NCBI GenBank assembly: GCA_015067025.1 | Contig: SVNC01000005.1 | Span: 108,649-172,648 of the forward strand | Direction of reading: 5' to 3' | Length of the DNA stretch: 64,000 nucleotides | DNA from: Oscillospiraceae bacterium | Lineage (GTDB): Bacteria; Bacillota; Clostridia; Oscillospirales; Ruminococcaceae | Shown: piece by piece, positions 1-8,486 of the stretch | Numbering within the stretch: position 1 is the first letter of the stretch | How the letters are laid out: every line of letters begins with the position of its first letter | The notes under the pieces: generated by a model | Database searches by the model: none | What the model was told of the DNA's origin: nothing | What the model saw: the letters and a program-made list of their open reading frames with translations, nothing else | Position numbers and translations under genes: made by a program

Positions 1-1
1 C

Positions 2-805
2 CCCAATGCATCACAGGGTGAAGATAACGTTCAGGATTTCCTTGGTATGAACGGTTTCCCCGTATTGTCTACACCTGACTTTAAAGCAGATGCACCCGTT
101 ATGCTTCTTACAGCATCCTCAGCTTATGATAAAGATATTATATCAAAACTTGAAAATTATATCGCAAGCGGCAATAAGGCGATAGTTACAAGCGGATTTG
201 TAAAAGCAACGCTCGGAAAGGGAATTGAACGTATAACATCATTACGCTACAGAGACAGAAAAATGACCGCAAGAGATTTTGCAGCAGAGGGCGAAATTGC
301 GGTAGCGGCAAGTCGCTGGACAAGACAAACTGCTGAAAAAGCTGTTACAGTTCCCGTAATGGAGCTTCGTAATAACGCTACCTGGGGTGCAGTATGCAAG
401 GCGATAAACGAAGAAGAAGCCTGCACACTTTTAGCTCTCGATACCTACGGTAAGGGCAAGATGTATACCCTTGTAGTACCTGAAGCATTTTCAGATATCA
501 AATACTATCCTGAAGCGGTACTTAACCGTATGAGAAAAGAATTTGCCGTAAACGGCATCCGTTACAGCGGTAAGAATACAATAAGCATATTCCTTTATGA
601 CAACGATACTTTTGTAATCTATCCTTACGTTGACAATAACACTTATGACAGCGACGTTACTATTCATATAAAGGATGCAAACAGTATTGTTGAAATCGGC
701 ACGGGAAAAGAAATACTTCCTCTTTATGAAGAAAAAGGAGAAGCGGTATTCAGTCTTTGGGCAACGGTAGGCAGATGGAAGGCATATAAAATAAATCGCA
801 AATAA
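2..805 (+). CDS. Unrecognised protein, C-terminal part (5' truncated)
   Basis: The frame is open from the first bases of the window to the TAA at 805, so this is the last 267 codons of a longer gene. An early stretch (VMLLTASSAYDKDIISKLENY, then IASGNKAIVTSGF) reads like the alternating strand/helix layout of the glutamine-amidotransferase-like domain found in some beta-galactosidases. The last 80 residues look like a small beta domain ending in a basic tail. That resemblance is by eye only and I do not assign a function. No membrane segment is visible in the part present. The methyltransferase gene follows 10 nt later, so the two are probably co-transcribed. Confidence 0.6.
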   Translation, partial: PNASQGEDNVQDFLGMNGFPVLSTPDFKADAPVMLLTASSAYDKDIISKLENYIASGNKAIVTSGFVKATLGKGIERITSLRYRDRKMTARDFAAEGEIAVAASRWTRQTAEKAVTVPVMELRNNATWGAVCKAINEEEACTLLALDTYGKGKMYTLVVPEAFSDIKYYPEAVLNRMRKEFAVNGIRYSGKNTISIFLYDNDTFVIYPYVDNNTYDSDVTIHIKDANSIVEIGTGKEILPLYEEKGEAVFSLWATVGRWKAYKINRK

Positions 806-815
806 GAGGCTTTTT

Positions 816-1616
816 ATGACTAACGAAAGTAAAACCCTATTTATTCCGCTTTACGGTAAAGCACTTATGAGCAAAGAAGGTCTATGGCAGGATAAAACCG
901 CTGAAAAAATAGTAGCAGAAAAGGAAGACCTTTTTACAAAGGCTGATAAATCAAAACGCCTTGCCGTTTATATGACGATGCGTGCAATGCAGTATGACAG
1001 CTATGCGGAGAATTTCATTAAAGATAATCCCGATGCTATTGTTATTCATTTCGGTTGTGGTCTTGACAGCAGAATAAGCAGGGTAACAGCTAAAGCAAAT
1101 CACTGGTATGACCTCGATTTCCCTGATGTTATTGCTCTCAGAAAAAGCTTTTATAGCGAAACCGACAGCTATACTATGATTGGTTCATCTGTTACGGATT
1201 TTTTATGGTTCGATCAGATACAGCATAATAATGAGCCTGTTCTTATAATTGCAGAAGGGCTTACGATGTATCTTACAGAAGATGATATCCGTACACTTAC
1301 AGAGCTTTTCGCAAAGAAATTTGGCGATGTGACTTTTGTGTTTGATGCCTATTCTTCCTTTGCAGCAAAGGCGTCTAAAATAAAAAATCCCATAAATTCC
1401 GTAAATGCTAAAATATCATTTTCGATGGATGATGAAAAGCTTTTTGAGAACAAGGAAAAGGGTATACTTCATAAAGAAACTCGTTATATTATTCTTGATG
1501 AATATATAAGTAAACTGAGAGGGGTTTACAAAACTCGGTTTATGTTTATGAAAAAATTCGGTAGCAAAATGTATAGAATATACATCTACACCTGTGGAAA
1601 GGGGACAGACAGATGA
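816..1616 (+). CDS. Class I SAM-dependent methyltransferase (LCMT/TcmP-like O-methyltransferase)
   Basis: A 266-residue protein. The SAM-binding glycine motif FGCGLDSR lies at about residues 79-86, followed by an acidic YDLDFPD segment around 105-111 that would contact SAM. This combination is typical of the leucine carboxyl methyltransferase / TcmP family, which O-methylates carboxyl or hydroxyl groups on small molecules or protein termini. There is no signal peptide, so it is cytosolic. The start has a short GAGGC ribosome site. Its stop overlaps the start of the next gene (ATGA at 1613-1616), which implies translational coupling with the hydrolase. The substrate cannot be told from sequence. 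Confidence 0.8.
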   Translation: MTNESKTLFIPLYGKALMSKEGLWQDKTAEKIVAEKEDLFTKADKSKRLAVYMTMRAMQYDSYAENFIKDNPDAIVIHFGCGLDSRISRVTAKANHWYDLDFPDVIALRKSFYSETDSYTMIGSSVTDFLWFDQIQHNNEPVLIIAEGLTMYLTEDDIRTLTELFAKKFGDVTFVFDAYSSFAAKASKIKNPINSVNAKISFSMDDEKLFENKEKGILHKETRYIILDEYISKLRGVYKTRFMFMKKFGSKMYRIYIYTCGKGTDR

Positions 1617-2365
1617 ATTTTCATACCTTTGGAGATAAATCGAGACCTGCTATGCTTTTAATACACGGTATGCTTACCCCCTGGCAGATATGGCAGGAGG
1701 TTGCAGAAAAATTTTCTGATGAATACTTTGTTATCGTTCCTGCTCTTGATGCTCACGAAGAGGACACAAGATCTGAATTCAAATCGGTAGAGCAGGAGGC
1801 AGAGAAGATAGAAAAATTCTGCCTTGCAAATACATCGGGAGATATAGCCGTTATGTGCGGTATTTCTATGGGCGGTGTTATAGCCTTTGAGATATTCAGA
1901 TCGGGTAAGCTTACTATAGATAAATTCATTCTTGATGGTGCACCTCTTGTCGGCTTTAATAAACTGCTTGGAGCTATTATGCAAAACCGATATAAAAGTC
2001 TGATACATAAATCTCAGCTTCGGGCAAAGGGGATAATGCGTAGCTTTAAAAAGAATTTTCTTCCCGAGAAATATATCGACAGCTATCTTGCCATAGCTGA
2101 CAGAATGTCCGACACATCTATAGAAAATATTATAAATAGCCTTTCTCATAACAGATTAACAGGTTTTTCATCACAGGAAAAAACAAAGATACTTTTCTGC
2201 TACGGAACAAAGGGTAATGAGGGAGTATCCGAAACCTCAGCCTTTACTCTTAAAGGACTTTATTCAAATCTTACGCTAAAGTGTTTTCAGAAATGTGCAC
2301 ATTGCCGATACATTTCTTATGAACCGCAGAAATGGATAGAGGAAATAAAGCCATTCATCTATTAA
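1613..2365 (+). CDS. Alpha/beta hydrolase
   Basis: A 250-residue alpha/beta-hydrolase fold protein. The oxyanion motif LLIHGM is near residues 15-20. The nucleophile elbow GISMGG has the catalytic serine at 85, and a late CAHCRY segment near 230 supplies the likely catalytic histidine. It has no signal peptide. The 4-nt overlap with the methyltransferase suggests that both act on the same metabolite, for example methyl ester formation and hydrolysis, but this is inference. A hairpin terminator follows at once. Confidence 0.8.
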   Translation: MNFHTFGDKSRPAMLLIHGMLTPWQIWQEVAEKFSDEYFVIVPALDAHEEDTRSEFKSVEQEAEKIEKFCLANTSGDIAVMCGISMGGVIAFEIFRSGKLTIDKFILDGAPLVGFNKLLGAIMQNRYKSLIHKSQLRAKGIMRSFKKNFLPEKYIDSYLAIADRMSDTSIENIINSLSHNRLTGFSSQEKTKILFCYGTKGNEGVSETSAFTLKGLYSNLTLKCFQKCAHCRYISYEPQKWIEEIKPFIY

Positions 2366-2374
2366 AAATAAAGA

Positions 2375-2410
2375 CCGTATATCTGCATAGTAGCGGATAT
2401 ACGGCTTTGT
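2375..2410. terminator. Bidirectional hairpin terminator
   Basis: A 12-bp inverted repeat, CCGTATATCTGC / GCGGATATACGG (2375-2386 and 2393-2404, one wobble), sits between two convergent genes: the hydrolase ending at 2365 and the membrane protein ending at 2416. Confidence 0.7.
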
Positions 2411-2415
2411 GATTT

Positions 2416-3102
2416 TTATACTGTTGCATTAATAAATTTTATTACTTCATCGCGGTCATTTCCGTGATAAGTAATTGATGAATTTTCATCTCTTGTTATG
2501 TAAAGACATTCTCCTTTTTCATATACCGTGTAAGCGTATTCCTTGCCGTTTATAAATGTAGGGCTGAGAGGGATTACAGCGTGTTCGCTATCTATCCGCA
2601 TAGAGTTACTACCCTTTGATAACGCATACTGAGAGATGACAACGGTGTCTCCCGTTTTTATATTTTCGTATATCTGAATTTTGAATATGGACGTGTTGCT
2701 TTCAGATTTTATTTTATAGTCGTTTTTGCTTATTCCTTTTATTATAAAAGGGTCTATGTCTTCAGTGATCTGTGAATCAGAATCCATATGCGTCAGTAGC
2801 GAATATCCATTGTAATCATTCACGTGCAGACCTGCAACGCAGCGGTATCCTATAAATCCCGTCAGTATTATAGCAAGGATTATGAGTGTACATATAAATG
2901 CAATTCTTACTCTGGTCTTATCTTTTTTTGAACAATCTGCAAAGGGGTCTTTTACTGCAAAGAATTCATTGCGGATCTCCTTTATATTCTTTCTGTGATA
3001 ATGCGAAAAGATATGGCGTTTACTCGTTTTTTCTTCGTAGGGGATATAGTTGTCGGAATTTTCAAAGGCTTTTTCTATAAGTATATCAAGATTTTCTGTC
3101 AT
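2416..3102 (-). CDS. Putative anti-sigma factor / single-pass membrane protein partner of the ECF sigma
   Basis: A 228-residue protein. About 65 charged N-terminal residues are followed by one hydrophobic segment (IAFICTLIILAIILTGFIGY, about 67-86) and then an extracytoplasmic domain. The N-terminal half would be cytosolic. Its ATG overlaps the stop of the upstream sigma factor (ATGA at 3099-3102), the usual arrangement for a sigma/anti-sigma pair. No recognised zinc anti-sigma motif is visible, so the anti-sigma role rests on topology and gene order. It might instead be a signal-sensing or effector membrane protein. Confidence 0.65.
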   Translation of the reverse strand: MTENLDILIEKAFENSDNYIPYEEKTSKRHIFSHYHRKNIKEIRNEFFAVKDPFADCSKKDKTRVRIAFICTLIILAIILTGFIGYRCVAGLHVNDYNGYSLLTHMDSDSQITEDIDPFIIKGISKNDYKIKSESNTSIFKIQIYENIKTGDTVVISQYALSKGSNSMRIDSEHAVIPLSPTFINGKEYAYTVYEKGECLYITRDENSSITYHGNDRDEVIKFINATV

Positions 3103-3644
3103 ATCATACCCTCCTTCTTCATCTTTTCGACAAGCTTCCTTTTACCTCTTGACTTTATCTGTCTGATATTGACTTCGGTAAGCCCGGTAATATCAGAGAT
3201 TTCAGTATCGGAATAACCGTATTTACACTGAAGGAACATAATATCGTAAAAGTAACTTCCGATTTCCTTTATCATTTCAAAAATATGCTCTGTGTTTACA
3301 CGGGATAACATATCCTTGTGTATGTCCGGAAGGTTTTCTGACAGCCCCTCAAGGCTTTCTGTAAATCGCATTTCTCTTTTCAATTCACAGTATCTTGAAA
3401 GGGCGGTATTTTTAGCGACGATAAGCATAAAAGCCTTTGTTTTAGAGGTGTTTTCCACGTCTATTTTTGACGAGTTTCTGATTATGCGAATAAAGGCCTC
3501 AGCAACCGCATCCTCGGCTTCGGTTTTACTTTTTAATATTGCGTATGTGATGCGATACATATCCTGCTCATATTGTTTATATAGCTTTTCTATAAGCAAT
3601 TTATTCTGTGGTGCTTCCACAAGAGCCATTATTAATGAAATCAT
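3099..3644 (-). CDS. ECF-type RNA polymerase sigma factor
   Basis: A 181-residue sigma-70 family protein with a sigma-2 region at about 20-90 (EQDMYRITYAILKSKTEAED and following) and a sigma-4 helix-turn-helix at about 125-175 (YGYSDTEISDITGLTEVNIR). The chosen ATG has GGAG 8 nt upstream. A good housekeeping promoter lies at 3700-3728. Translational coupling to the membrane protein downstream suggests control by a cell-envelope signal. Target genes cannot be deduced, although the DUF2975 gene starts divergently 240 bp away. Confidence 0.88.
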   Translation of the reverse strand: MISLIMALVEAPQNKLLIEKLYKQYEQDMYRITYAILKSKTEAEDAVAEAFIRIIRNSSKIDVENTSKTKAFMLIVAKNTALSRYCELKREMRFTESLEGLSENLPDIHKDMLSRVNTEHIFEMIKEIGSYFYDIMFLQCKYGYSDTEISDITGLTEVNIRQIKSRGKRKLVEKMKKEGMI

Positions 3645-3699
3645 TTTATCTTCTCCGCTTTAACGATTTATCGGTTTAGCGATTTACTCTAATAGTGTA

Positions 3700-3728
3700 A
3701 TTATAGCATTTTCTTTTTATCAAGTCAA
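3700..3728 (-). promoter_or_regulatory. Sigma-A-type promoter for the ECF sigma gene
   Basis: Read on the minus strand: TTGACT (3728-3723), 17-nt spacer, TATAAT (3705-3700). It lies about 56 nt upstream of the sigma factor start. Confidence 0.7.
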
Positions 3729-3804
3729 GGAGATTTGAGGAAATTTCGTTTTCAGTTCGATTTTGAAAAAGAATAAAAAAATATCGAAAAACGATAAAAA
3801 AGTA

Positions 3805-3833
3805 TTGACAAACAAAAATTGATGTGGTAATAT
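3805..3833 (+). promoter_or_regulatory. Sigma-A-type promoter for the DUF2975 cassette
   Basis: TTGACA (3805-3810), 17-nt spacer, TAATAT (3828-3833). It lies about 50 nt before the DUF2975 start. Confidence 0.7.
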
Positions 3834-3881
3834 ATAGTCATCAAAGAAAAAACTTCAAATATCCTGAAAGGAAATTTCATT

Positions 3882-4337
3882 ATGAAAAATAAGAATTTAT
3901 CTCTTGCTATTTCATCCGTTCTTACAAAGGTGGGCTTTACTCTTATTATACTATGCTGTTTTGCTGCACCCTGGCTTGTACAGTATTATGAGCAAAGTTA
4001 CATTATCCCTTACGGAATTGACAGCGTCTACGTTCCTCTTTTAGTAACCCTTTATTGTGCCGCTGTTCCTGCACTTATACTGACTATCGCCCTTGACAGA
4101 CTGCTCACAAATATAAAGAAGGGCAACGCCTTTATAAAGCAAAACGTTACTTGCTTAAGAGTAATTTCTTATTGCTGTTTTGCGGCAAGTCTGATTTTTA
4201 TTTATTTCGGATTTTTACGTCATTTCGCTTTATTCATAGTTGTTGCGGCGGCATTCTTCGGGCTTATATTAAGAGTAATAAAGAATGTTTTTGAGCAGGC
4301 TATTGAAATCAGAGAAGAAAATGATTTTACGATTTAA
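3882..4337 (+). CDS. DUF2975 family membrane protein
   Basis: A 151-residue integral membrane protein with four hydrophobic segments, at about 12-32, 48-68, 92-110 and 112-132. It ends in a short charged tail. The length, four-helix layout and immediate linkage to a small Xre regulator are the known hallmarks of DUF2975 proteins. In that family the gene is regularly paired with a YozG-like HTH gene, and the biochemical role is unknown. The ribosome site AAAGGAAA precedes the ATG. It heads a four-gene run through 6577. Confidence 0.8.
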   Translation: MKNKNLSLAISSVLTKVGFTLIILCCFAAPWLVQYYEQSYIIPYGIDSVYVPLLVTLYCAAVPALILTIALDRLLTNIKKGNAFIKQNVTCLRVISYCCFAASLIFIYFGFLRHFALFIVVAAAFFGLILRVIKNVFEQAIEIREENDFTI

Positions 4338-4351
4338 GAAAGGGAAACAAA

Positions 4352-4558
4352 ATGCCAATTGAAATAAATCTTGACGTAATGATGGCAAAAAGAAAAATGT
4401 CATCAAATGAGCTTGCGGATTATGTGGGCATAACCCCTGCAAATCTGTCGGTGCTGAAAACGGGAAAAGCAAAGGCTATCCGCTTTTCCACTCTTGAAAA
4501 AATCTGCGAGGCTTTAGAGTGCCAGCCGGGAGATATACTCTCCTTCAAGGATGAATAA
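4352..4558 (+). CDS. Small Xre-family HTH regulator (YozG-like)
   Basis: A 68-residue protein that is essentially one Cro/C1 helix-turn-helix domain: SSNELADYVGITPANLSVLK forms the two DNA-contacting helices, and the C-terminal ALECQPGDIL is the family signature. It lies 14 nt after the DUF2975 gene and most likely regulates this cassette. Confidence 0.9.
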   Translation: MPIEINLDVMMAKRKMSSNELADYVGITPANLSVLKTGKAKAIRFSTLEKICEALECQPGDILSFKDE

Positions 4559-4585
4559 TGGTGTCAACCTTTGGAGGTGTAACAA

Positions 4586-4993
4586 ATGTTTTGCGACTTT
4601 CTTATATCCCTGGTTGCTTCTTACATAGCGGTTCTGGTGTCTGCGGCAGGACTTATAAACGGAACAGCGGGTATCGTTTTTAGTGTTATGGAAGTTATAA
4701 TAGTGAGCCTGCTCTTCTTTACAAGAGAAGAGAAAGCTTTTACAAGAAGAGTTGTAGGAAGCTTTATAGCATATCCGCTTCTGGTTCTTTTAACTTCGAA
4801 ATCCGGACTGTATGAGCAAGCCTTCATATTGTTTAATCCGCAGTATTATAACGAGTATGGTATCGGCTTTGATTATAGCTTTGGCTTTATAGTTATCTGG
4901 TTGCCCTTTGCAGGTGTAATGCTTGCATTAAGTGCTTTGATAAGCAGAATGTTATGTAATATAGTGAGAAGAAAAATCGAATATGAAGATTAA
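4586..4993 (+). CDS. Hypothetical four-helix membrane protein
   Basis: A 135-residue protein with hydrophobic stretches at about 4-24, 26-44, 56-70 and 98-122, ending in a basic/acidic tail. It has a strong GGAGGTG ribosome site, and the short spacing to both neighbours supports co-transcription. I do not recognise a family. Confidence 0.7.
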   Translation: MFCDFLISLVASYIAVLVSAAGLINGTAGIVFSVMEVIIVSLLFFTREEKAFTRRVVGSFIAYPLLVLLTSKSGLYEQAFILFNPQYYNEYGIGFDYSFGFIVIWLPFAGVMLALSALISRMLCNIVRRKIEYED

Positions 4994-5044
4994 GCCTTAT
5001 CTCTAATAAGGTAACGGACATCTATACGAAAGGACTGTAATATT

Positions 5045-6577
5045 ATGTCAAATTTAGAAAATAATAACTCTACGATTTTTAGTACCGACGAGATAATTCC
5101 CGTCACTCCTATAAAGGAAAAGGTCTTTACAATAAAGGACGGAATCTTCGCTCTTGTTTTTATTGTAATATCTTTTGTTATCATAAAGCTTTTCTTTACA
5201 GGTGATATGAGAACAGGCTCAGTCATAAGTTCGGGATATTATCATATCATAGTAGCTGTTATGGGTGTGCTGACTTTGTTCTATATCGGTAAAAAAACGA
5301 GCGTTACACAGCGGCTTATATTTGGGACATCTATGCTTTTCTGCACTGTACCTTTCTTTTCATCAACTGCCACAGTAAGACTTCTCTCCTGGGTATATGC
5401 GGCTATTATGCTCTGTTTGTTTGCCTACAGCTTTTCAAGAGAGGGTGATATATTCGGCAAGGGTGCAGTATCAAGAATAGCTGAGGCAATAATAGCCACA
5501 CCCTTTCAGAATTTTTCAGCAGGGCCAAAGTCTATAGGTACAGTTTTTAGCAAGGGTAAATCAAAAGTCAAGGTGATTTTATACGTCCTTGTTGGACTTG
5601 TTATATCGTTACCTGCAACCTTTGTCTGTGTTTTTATGCTATCGAGTGCAGATGAGAATTTTGATAGAATAGCAGGCGGTATAGCCAAGTTTATGACAAA
5701 CGACATAGGTACAAATATCATTACGTTGCTTTTCAGTCTGCCTTTGGCGTTTCTGCTTTTCGGTTATCTTGCAAATACAAATGAAAGGGAAGAAATAAAA
5801 GAACGTAATGATAGCGTGACAGCAGTAGTTCCGATCGCTATGGTCTGCTCTGCAATAACTCCGATACTTGTAAGCTACGTTCTTTTCTTTATTTGCCAGT
5901 TGCCATATTTTTTAGGAGCATTCACAGGGGTACTGCCTGAGGGGTACAGCTTCAGCGAATATGCAAGAAGCGGTTTCTTTGAGCTTTGTGTAGTGTGCTT
6001 TATCAATTTCTTTATCCTCATTTTAGCAAATATTTTTTCAAGGAACAGAGAAGACGGTAAAAAGTCTGTTACATTAAGAGTATTCTTATCCGTACTTTGC
6101 ATCTCTTCTCTTATCCTTATTGTCAGTGCATTATCTAAAATGCTTTTATATATTGGGGAACTGGGTCTTACTGAAAAGCGTTTTTATACCTCCTGGTTTA
6201 TGCTGGCTTTAGCGGTGGTGTTTATAATCGAGCTTGTAAGAGAGATAAAGCCTTCTATTCCTGCAGTAAAGCTTCAGATAGCAGGATTTTCAGTTATGCT
6301 TTCGTTACTCTGCTTTTGTGACCCTGACGCAAGAATTGCCCAGAACAATGTAGAAGGCTATCTTTCAGGCAAATATCAGACGGTAGACCTTTATAGTATG
6401 TATGATCTTTCTGAATCTGCTCTGCCGTATATAGTAAAGCTGCCTGAAAATGACAATAAAGTAAACGGCTATCTGTCAGATTATAAGGAATCGCTCCGTG
6501 ACAATATGCAACGTACTGTATACTTCCCTATAAGTATTCCTGCCTTAAACGCACAGAATTATTTATCCGATATGTAA
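5045..6577 (+). CDS. DUF4153/DUF4173-type polytopic membrane protein
   Basis: A 510-residue protein with about ten membrane segments and a soluble, charged C-terminal tail from about residue 435. The layout (paired N-terminal helices, a loop with the sequence SSADENFDRI, then further helix pairs) matches the DUF4173/DUF4153 family. That family often travels with DUF2975 and small Xre regulators in Clostridia. The function is unknown. The ribosome site AAAGGAC precedes the ATG. It is the last gene of the cassette. Confidence 0.75.
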   Translation: MSNLENNNSTIFSTDEIIPVTPIKEKVFTIKDGIFALVFIVISFVIIKLFFTGDMRTGSVISSGYYHIIVAVMGVLTLFYIGKKTSVTQRLIFGTSMLFCTVPFFSSTATVRLLSWVYAAIMLCLFAYSFSREGDIFGKGAVSRIAEAIIATPFQNFSAGPKSIGTVFSKGKSKVKVILYVLVGLVISLPATFVCVFMLSSADENFDRIAGGIAKFMTNDIGTNIITLLFSLPLAFLLFGYLANTNEREEIKERNDSVTAVVPIAMVCSAITPILVSYVLFFICQLPYFLGAFTGVLPEGYSFSEYARSGFFELCVVCFINFFILILANIFSRNREDGKKSVTLRVFLSVLCISSLILIVSALSKMLLYIGELGLTEKRFYTSWFMLALAVVFIIELVREIKPSIPAVKLQIAGFSVMLSLLCFCDPDARIAQNNVEGYLSGKYQTVDLYSMYDLSESALPYIVKLPENDNKVNGYLSDYKESLRDNMQRTVYFPISIPALNAQNYLSDM

Positions 6578-6600
6578 AATAAGGAATTTAAAGCACTCTA

Positions 6601-6629
6601 TTGACTAATTGTAAAATTTATGCTATACT
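6601..6629 (+). promoter_or_regulatory. Sigma-A-type promoter for the radical SAM-PerR operon
   Basis: TTGACT (6601-6606), 17-nt spacer, TATACT (6624-6629). Confidence 0.7.
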
Positions 6630-6634
6630 AAAAA

Positions 6635-6649
6635 CGATAAAGATTATCA
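6635..6649 (+). promoter_or_regulatory. Fur/PerR-type 7-1-7 operator
   Basis: CGATAAA-G-ATTATCA matches the Fur-family inverted repeat TGATAAT-N-ATTATCA at 12 of 14 positions. It covers the expected transcription start just downstream of the -10 box. Because the operon's second gene encodes a Fur-superfamily repressor, autoregulation is the simplest reading (inference). Confidence 0.55.
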
Positions 6650-6669
6650 ATTATTGATGGAGGCTTAAT

Positions 6670-7287
6670 ATGACTATATTTTACGAATTCGGCGGAAAGC
6701 TTTACGCCAATATAACAAATAAATGTCCCTGTGCCTGTGTCTTCTGTATCAGAAAGAACGGCGACAGCGTAGGCGGTAACGACAGCTTATGGCTTTCTCA
6801 CGAACCTACGATAGAAGAAATTATCTCAGCCTTTGAAAGCTTTGACAAAACAGGTCTTTCTGACCTTGTGTTCTGTGGCTACGGCGAGCCTATGAGCAGA
6901 GCAGATGTGCTTATAGAATTTGCAAAGTATGTAAAAGAGCATACAGATATGACGATACGCATAAATACAAACGGACTTGTAGCACTTATAGATCCCGCCT
7001 TTGATATAGAAAAGATGCGTGGCGTAATTGACAGCGTTTCAATAAGTCTTAACGCTCCTGATAAAAATAGCTATCTTGAAGTAACAAAACCGTGTTTCGG
7101 CATAGATTCCTTTGATATAATGCTTCAGTTTGCAACAAAGGCAAAGGATATCGTGTCCGATGTAGCCTTTACTGTTGTCGATGTCATAACAGATGAACAG
7201 ATTGAAGCTTGTCAGGCATTATCAGATAATATGGAAATTCCTTTAAGGGTGAGACATAACGTCACCAATAATGAAAGCTATACATAA
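6670..7287 (+). CDS. TatD-associated-type radical SAM protein
   Basis: A 205-residue short radical SAM enzyme. The cluster motif is C-PCA-C-VF-C (CxxxCxxC, about residues 19-26). A glycine-rich segment VFCGYGEP at about 74-81 and TNGL near 101-104 are the usual SAM-binding strands. The size and N-terminus (ANITNKCPCACVFC) match the family described as radical SAM proteins linked to TatD nucleases. No tatD gene is visible here. Instead the partner is the PerR-like gene 15 nt downstream. The ribosome site GGAGG is strong. The reaction is unknown. Confidence 0.75.
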   Translation: MTIFYEFGGKLYANITNKCPCACVFCIRKNGDSVGGNDSLWLSHEPTIEEIISAFESFDKTGLSDLVFCGYGEPMSRADVLIEFAKYVKEHTDMTIRINTNGLVALIDPAFDIEKMRGVIDSVSISLNAPDKNSYLEVTKPCFGIDSFDIMLQFATKAKDIVSDVAFTVVDVITDEQIEACQALSDNMEIPLRVRHNVTNNESYT

Positions 7288-7302
7288 GGAAAGGGGCAGG
7301 GT

Positions 7303-7683
7303 ATGAACTACAGTCAGCAGAGAAATTGTATTCTTGAAATAGTTATGTCAGATCCTGTTCACCCTACTGCTGAACAGGTGTATGAGGTAGCAAGACAGCG
7401 ATATCCGAAAATCAGTCTTGGCACAGTATATCGTAATTTAAATCAGCTCTCAGATCACGGAATATTAAAGAAGATATGCAGTTCTTACGGAAGTGTGCGA
7501 TTTGACGGCAGAACAGATGCACATTTTCATATGATATGCAAGGACTGTCAGAGGGTCTTTGACGTGGAGCTTGGCGAGATGTTAGGTCTTGAAGATAAGC
7601 TTAAGGATAAATTCGGATTTAACGTTACTGAATACGAGATAAGTATTCAGGGCGTTTGCTGTGATTGTCAGAAGAAAGCATAA
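7303..7683 (+). CDS. perR: PerR-type Fur-superfamily repressor
   Basis: A 126-residue regulator. An N-terminal winged helix (about 5-60) has the pattern HPTAEQVYEVAR...GTVYRNL. The five PerR regulatory-metal ligands are all present with B. subtilis PerR spacing: H20, D68, H74, H76 and D87. The aspartates, rather than Fur glutamates, favour PerR. The structural zinc site is C79/C82 and C119/C122. It is therefore predicted to be a peroxide-sensing, metal-dependent repressor. A 7-1-7 box sits on the operon promoter. A hairpin terminator follows. Confidence 0.85.
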   Translation: MNYSQQRNCILEIVMSDPVHPTAEQVYEVARQRYPKISLGTVYRNLNQLSDHGILKKICSSYGSVRFDGRTDAHFHMICKDCQRVFDVELGEMLGLEDKLKDKFGFNVTEYEISIQGVCCDCQKKA

Positions 7684-7689
7684 ATTATG

Positions 7690-7722
7690 CTCCGCTGTTA
7701 AAATACGGCGGAGCTTTTTATA
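7690..7722 (+). terminator. Rho-independent terminator after perR
   Basis: GCTCCGC / GCGGAGC hairpin with internal mismatches (7689-7695 and 7708-7714), followed by TTTTTA. Confidence 0.75.
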
Positions 7723-7797
7723 AAATTCTTTAATTCAAAAAAGACGTTAGTGTATAATGGAGTAAAGAATAGCTATGTAGACAGGAGGTTTGTTAAT

Positions 7798-8481
7798 ATG
7801 TTGTTGCTTTTTCGTTTCCTTATTACTTGTCTTTGCTTTTTTACGTTTAACATCTCCGGTAGCGGTTTTTCTACCACGGCAGTCGATGAAGAGCTGAAAG
7901 AAAGATTTACTGCAAATATTGACCTTAAATTAACGGATGAGCCTGCTACCAGCACGATCCAGTGCTTCGATGTAAATGAGGAAGGTGTGATAGCTCTTGG
8001 TTATACTCCCGGATCGTCATTGGGCGTTATAAGTGTATATTCCTCTGATGGTACATTCAAATATGGATATGAATTTGGTTGTAGCGGTTTATTTGGAGTA
8101 AAATGGGACAAAGAAATTCTTAATATTTATTTTGTTCGTAGTGATTTGCTTGTTTCTGTTACTTCAAGCGGAGAAATAACAAATATTTCAGAAGTAGAAA
8201 ACACAATAGAGAACAATTCTTACTACAATAATTTCATAAGTGCAACCAATCGCAATGTAAATAATATGGATTATGAAATGAGAAATATATTCCTGTCGTC
8301 CTATTCGCAGTTAGTTCTGAAAGATGGAAACGGTAAGGAAATGGTTTTATATAATGCACAGACAAGTCAGCTTGTACAGATAGGGATTGTAATCATTGGT
8401 GCAATTGTATTTGTTGTGGTCCTGCTTATTGCAGGTTTCTATCACAAAGAAAACATTGAATCTGATACGGCGAAAAAATAA
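7798..8481 (+). CDS. Hypothetical secreted/anchored protein with C-terminal membrane helix
   Basis: The frame is open from a GTG at 7750, but AGGAGG at 7783-7788 sits correctly for the ATG at 7798, and TATAAT at 7753-7758 looks like the promoter -10. The 227-residue product begins with a hydrophobic signal-like stretch (LLLFRFLITCLCFFTF). It then has a beta-rich outer region of about 160 residues and a C-terminal helix (IGIVIIGAIVFVVVLLIAGF) before a short charged cytosolic tail. I do not recognise a family. It is monocistronic, since a terminator follows. Confidence 0.65.
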   Translation: MLLLFRFLITCLCFFTFNISGSGFSTTAVDEELKERFTANIDLKLTDEPATSTIQCFDVNEEGVIALGYTPGSSLGVISVYSSDGTFKYGYEFGCSGLFGVKWDKEILNIYFVRSDLLVSVTSSGEITNISEVENTIENNSYYNNFISATNRNVNNMDYEMRNIFLSSYSQLVLKDGNGKEMVLYNAQTSQLVQIGIVIIGAIVFVVVLLIAGFYHKENIESDTAKK

Positions 8482-8486
8482 AAAAC

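Noticed and set aside
1658..2149. A 163-codon minus-strand frame inside the hydrolase gene
   Set aside because: It is the complement of a clear alpha/beta hydrolase and has no ribosome site.
7750..7797. GTG start for the 7798 gene
   Set aside because: The GTG overlaps a TATAAT box and the AGGAGG site fits the later ATG.
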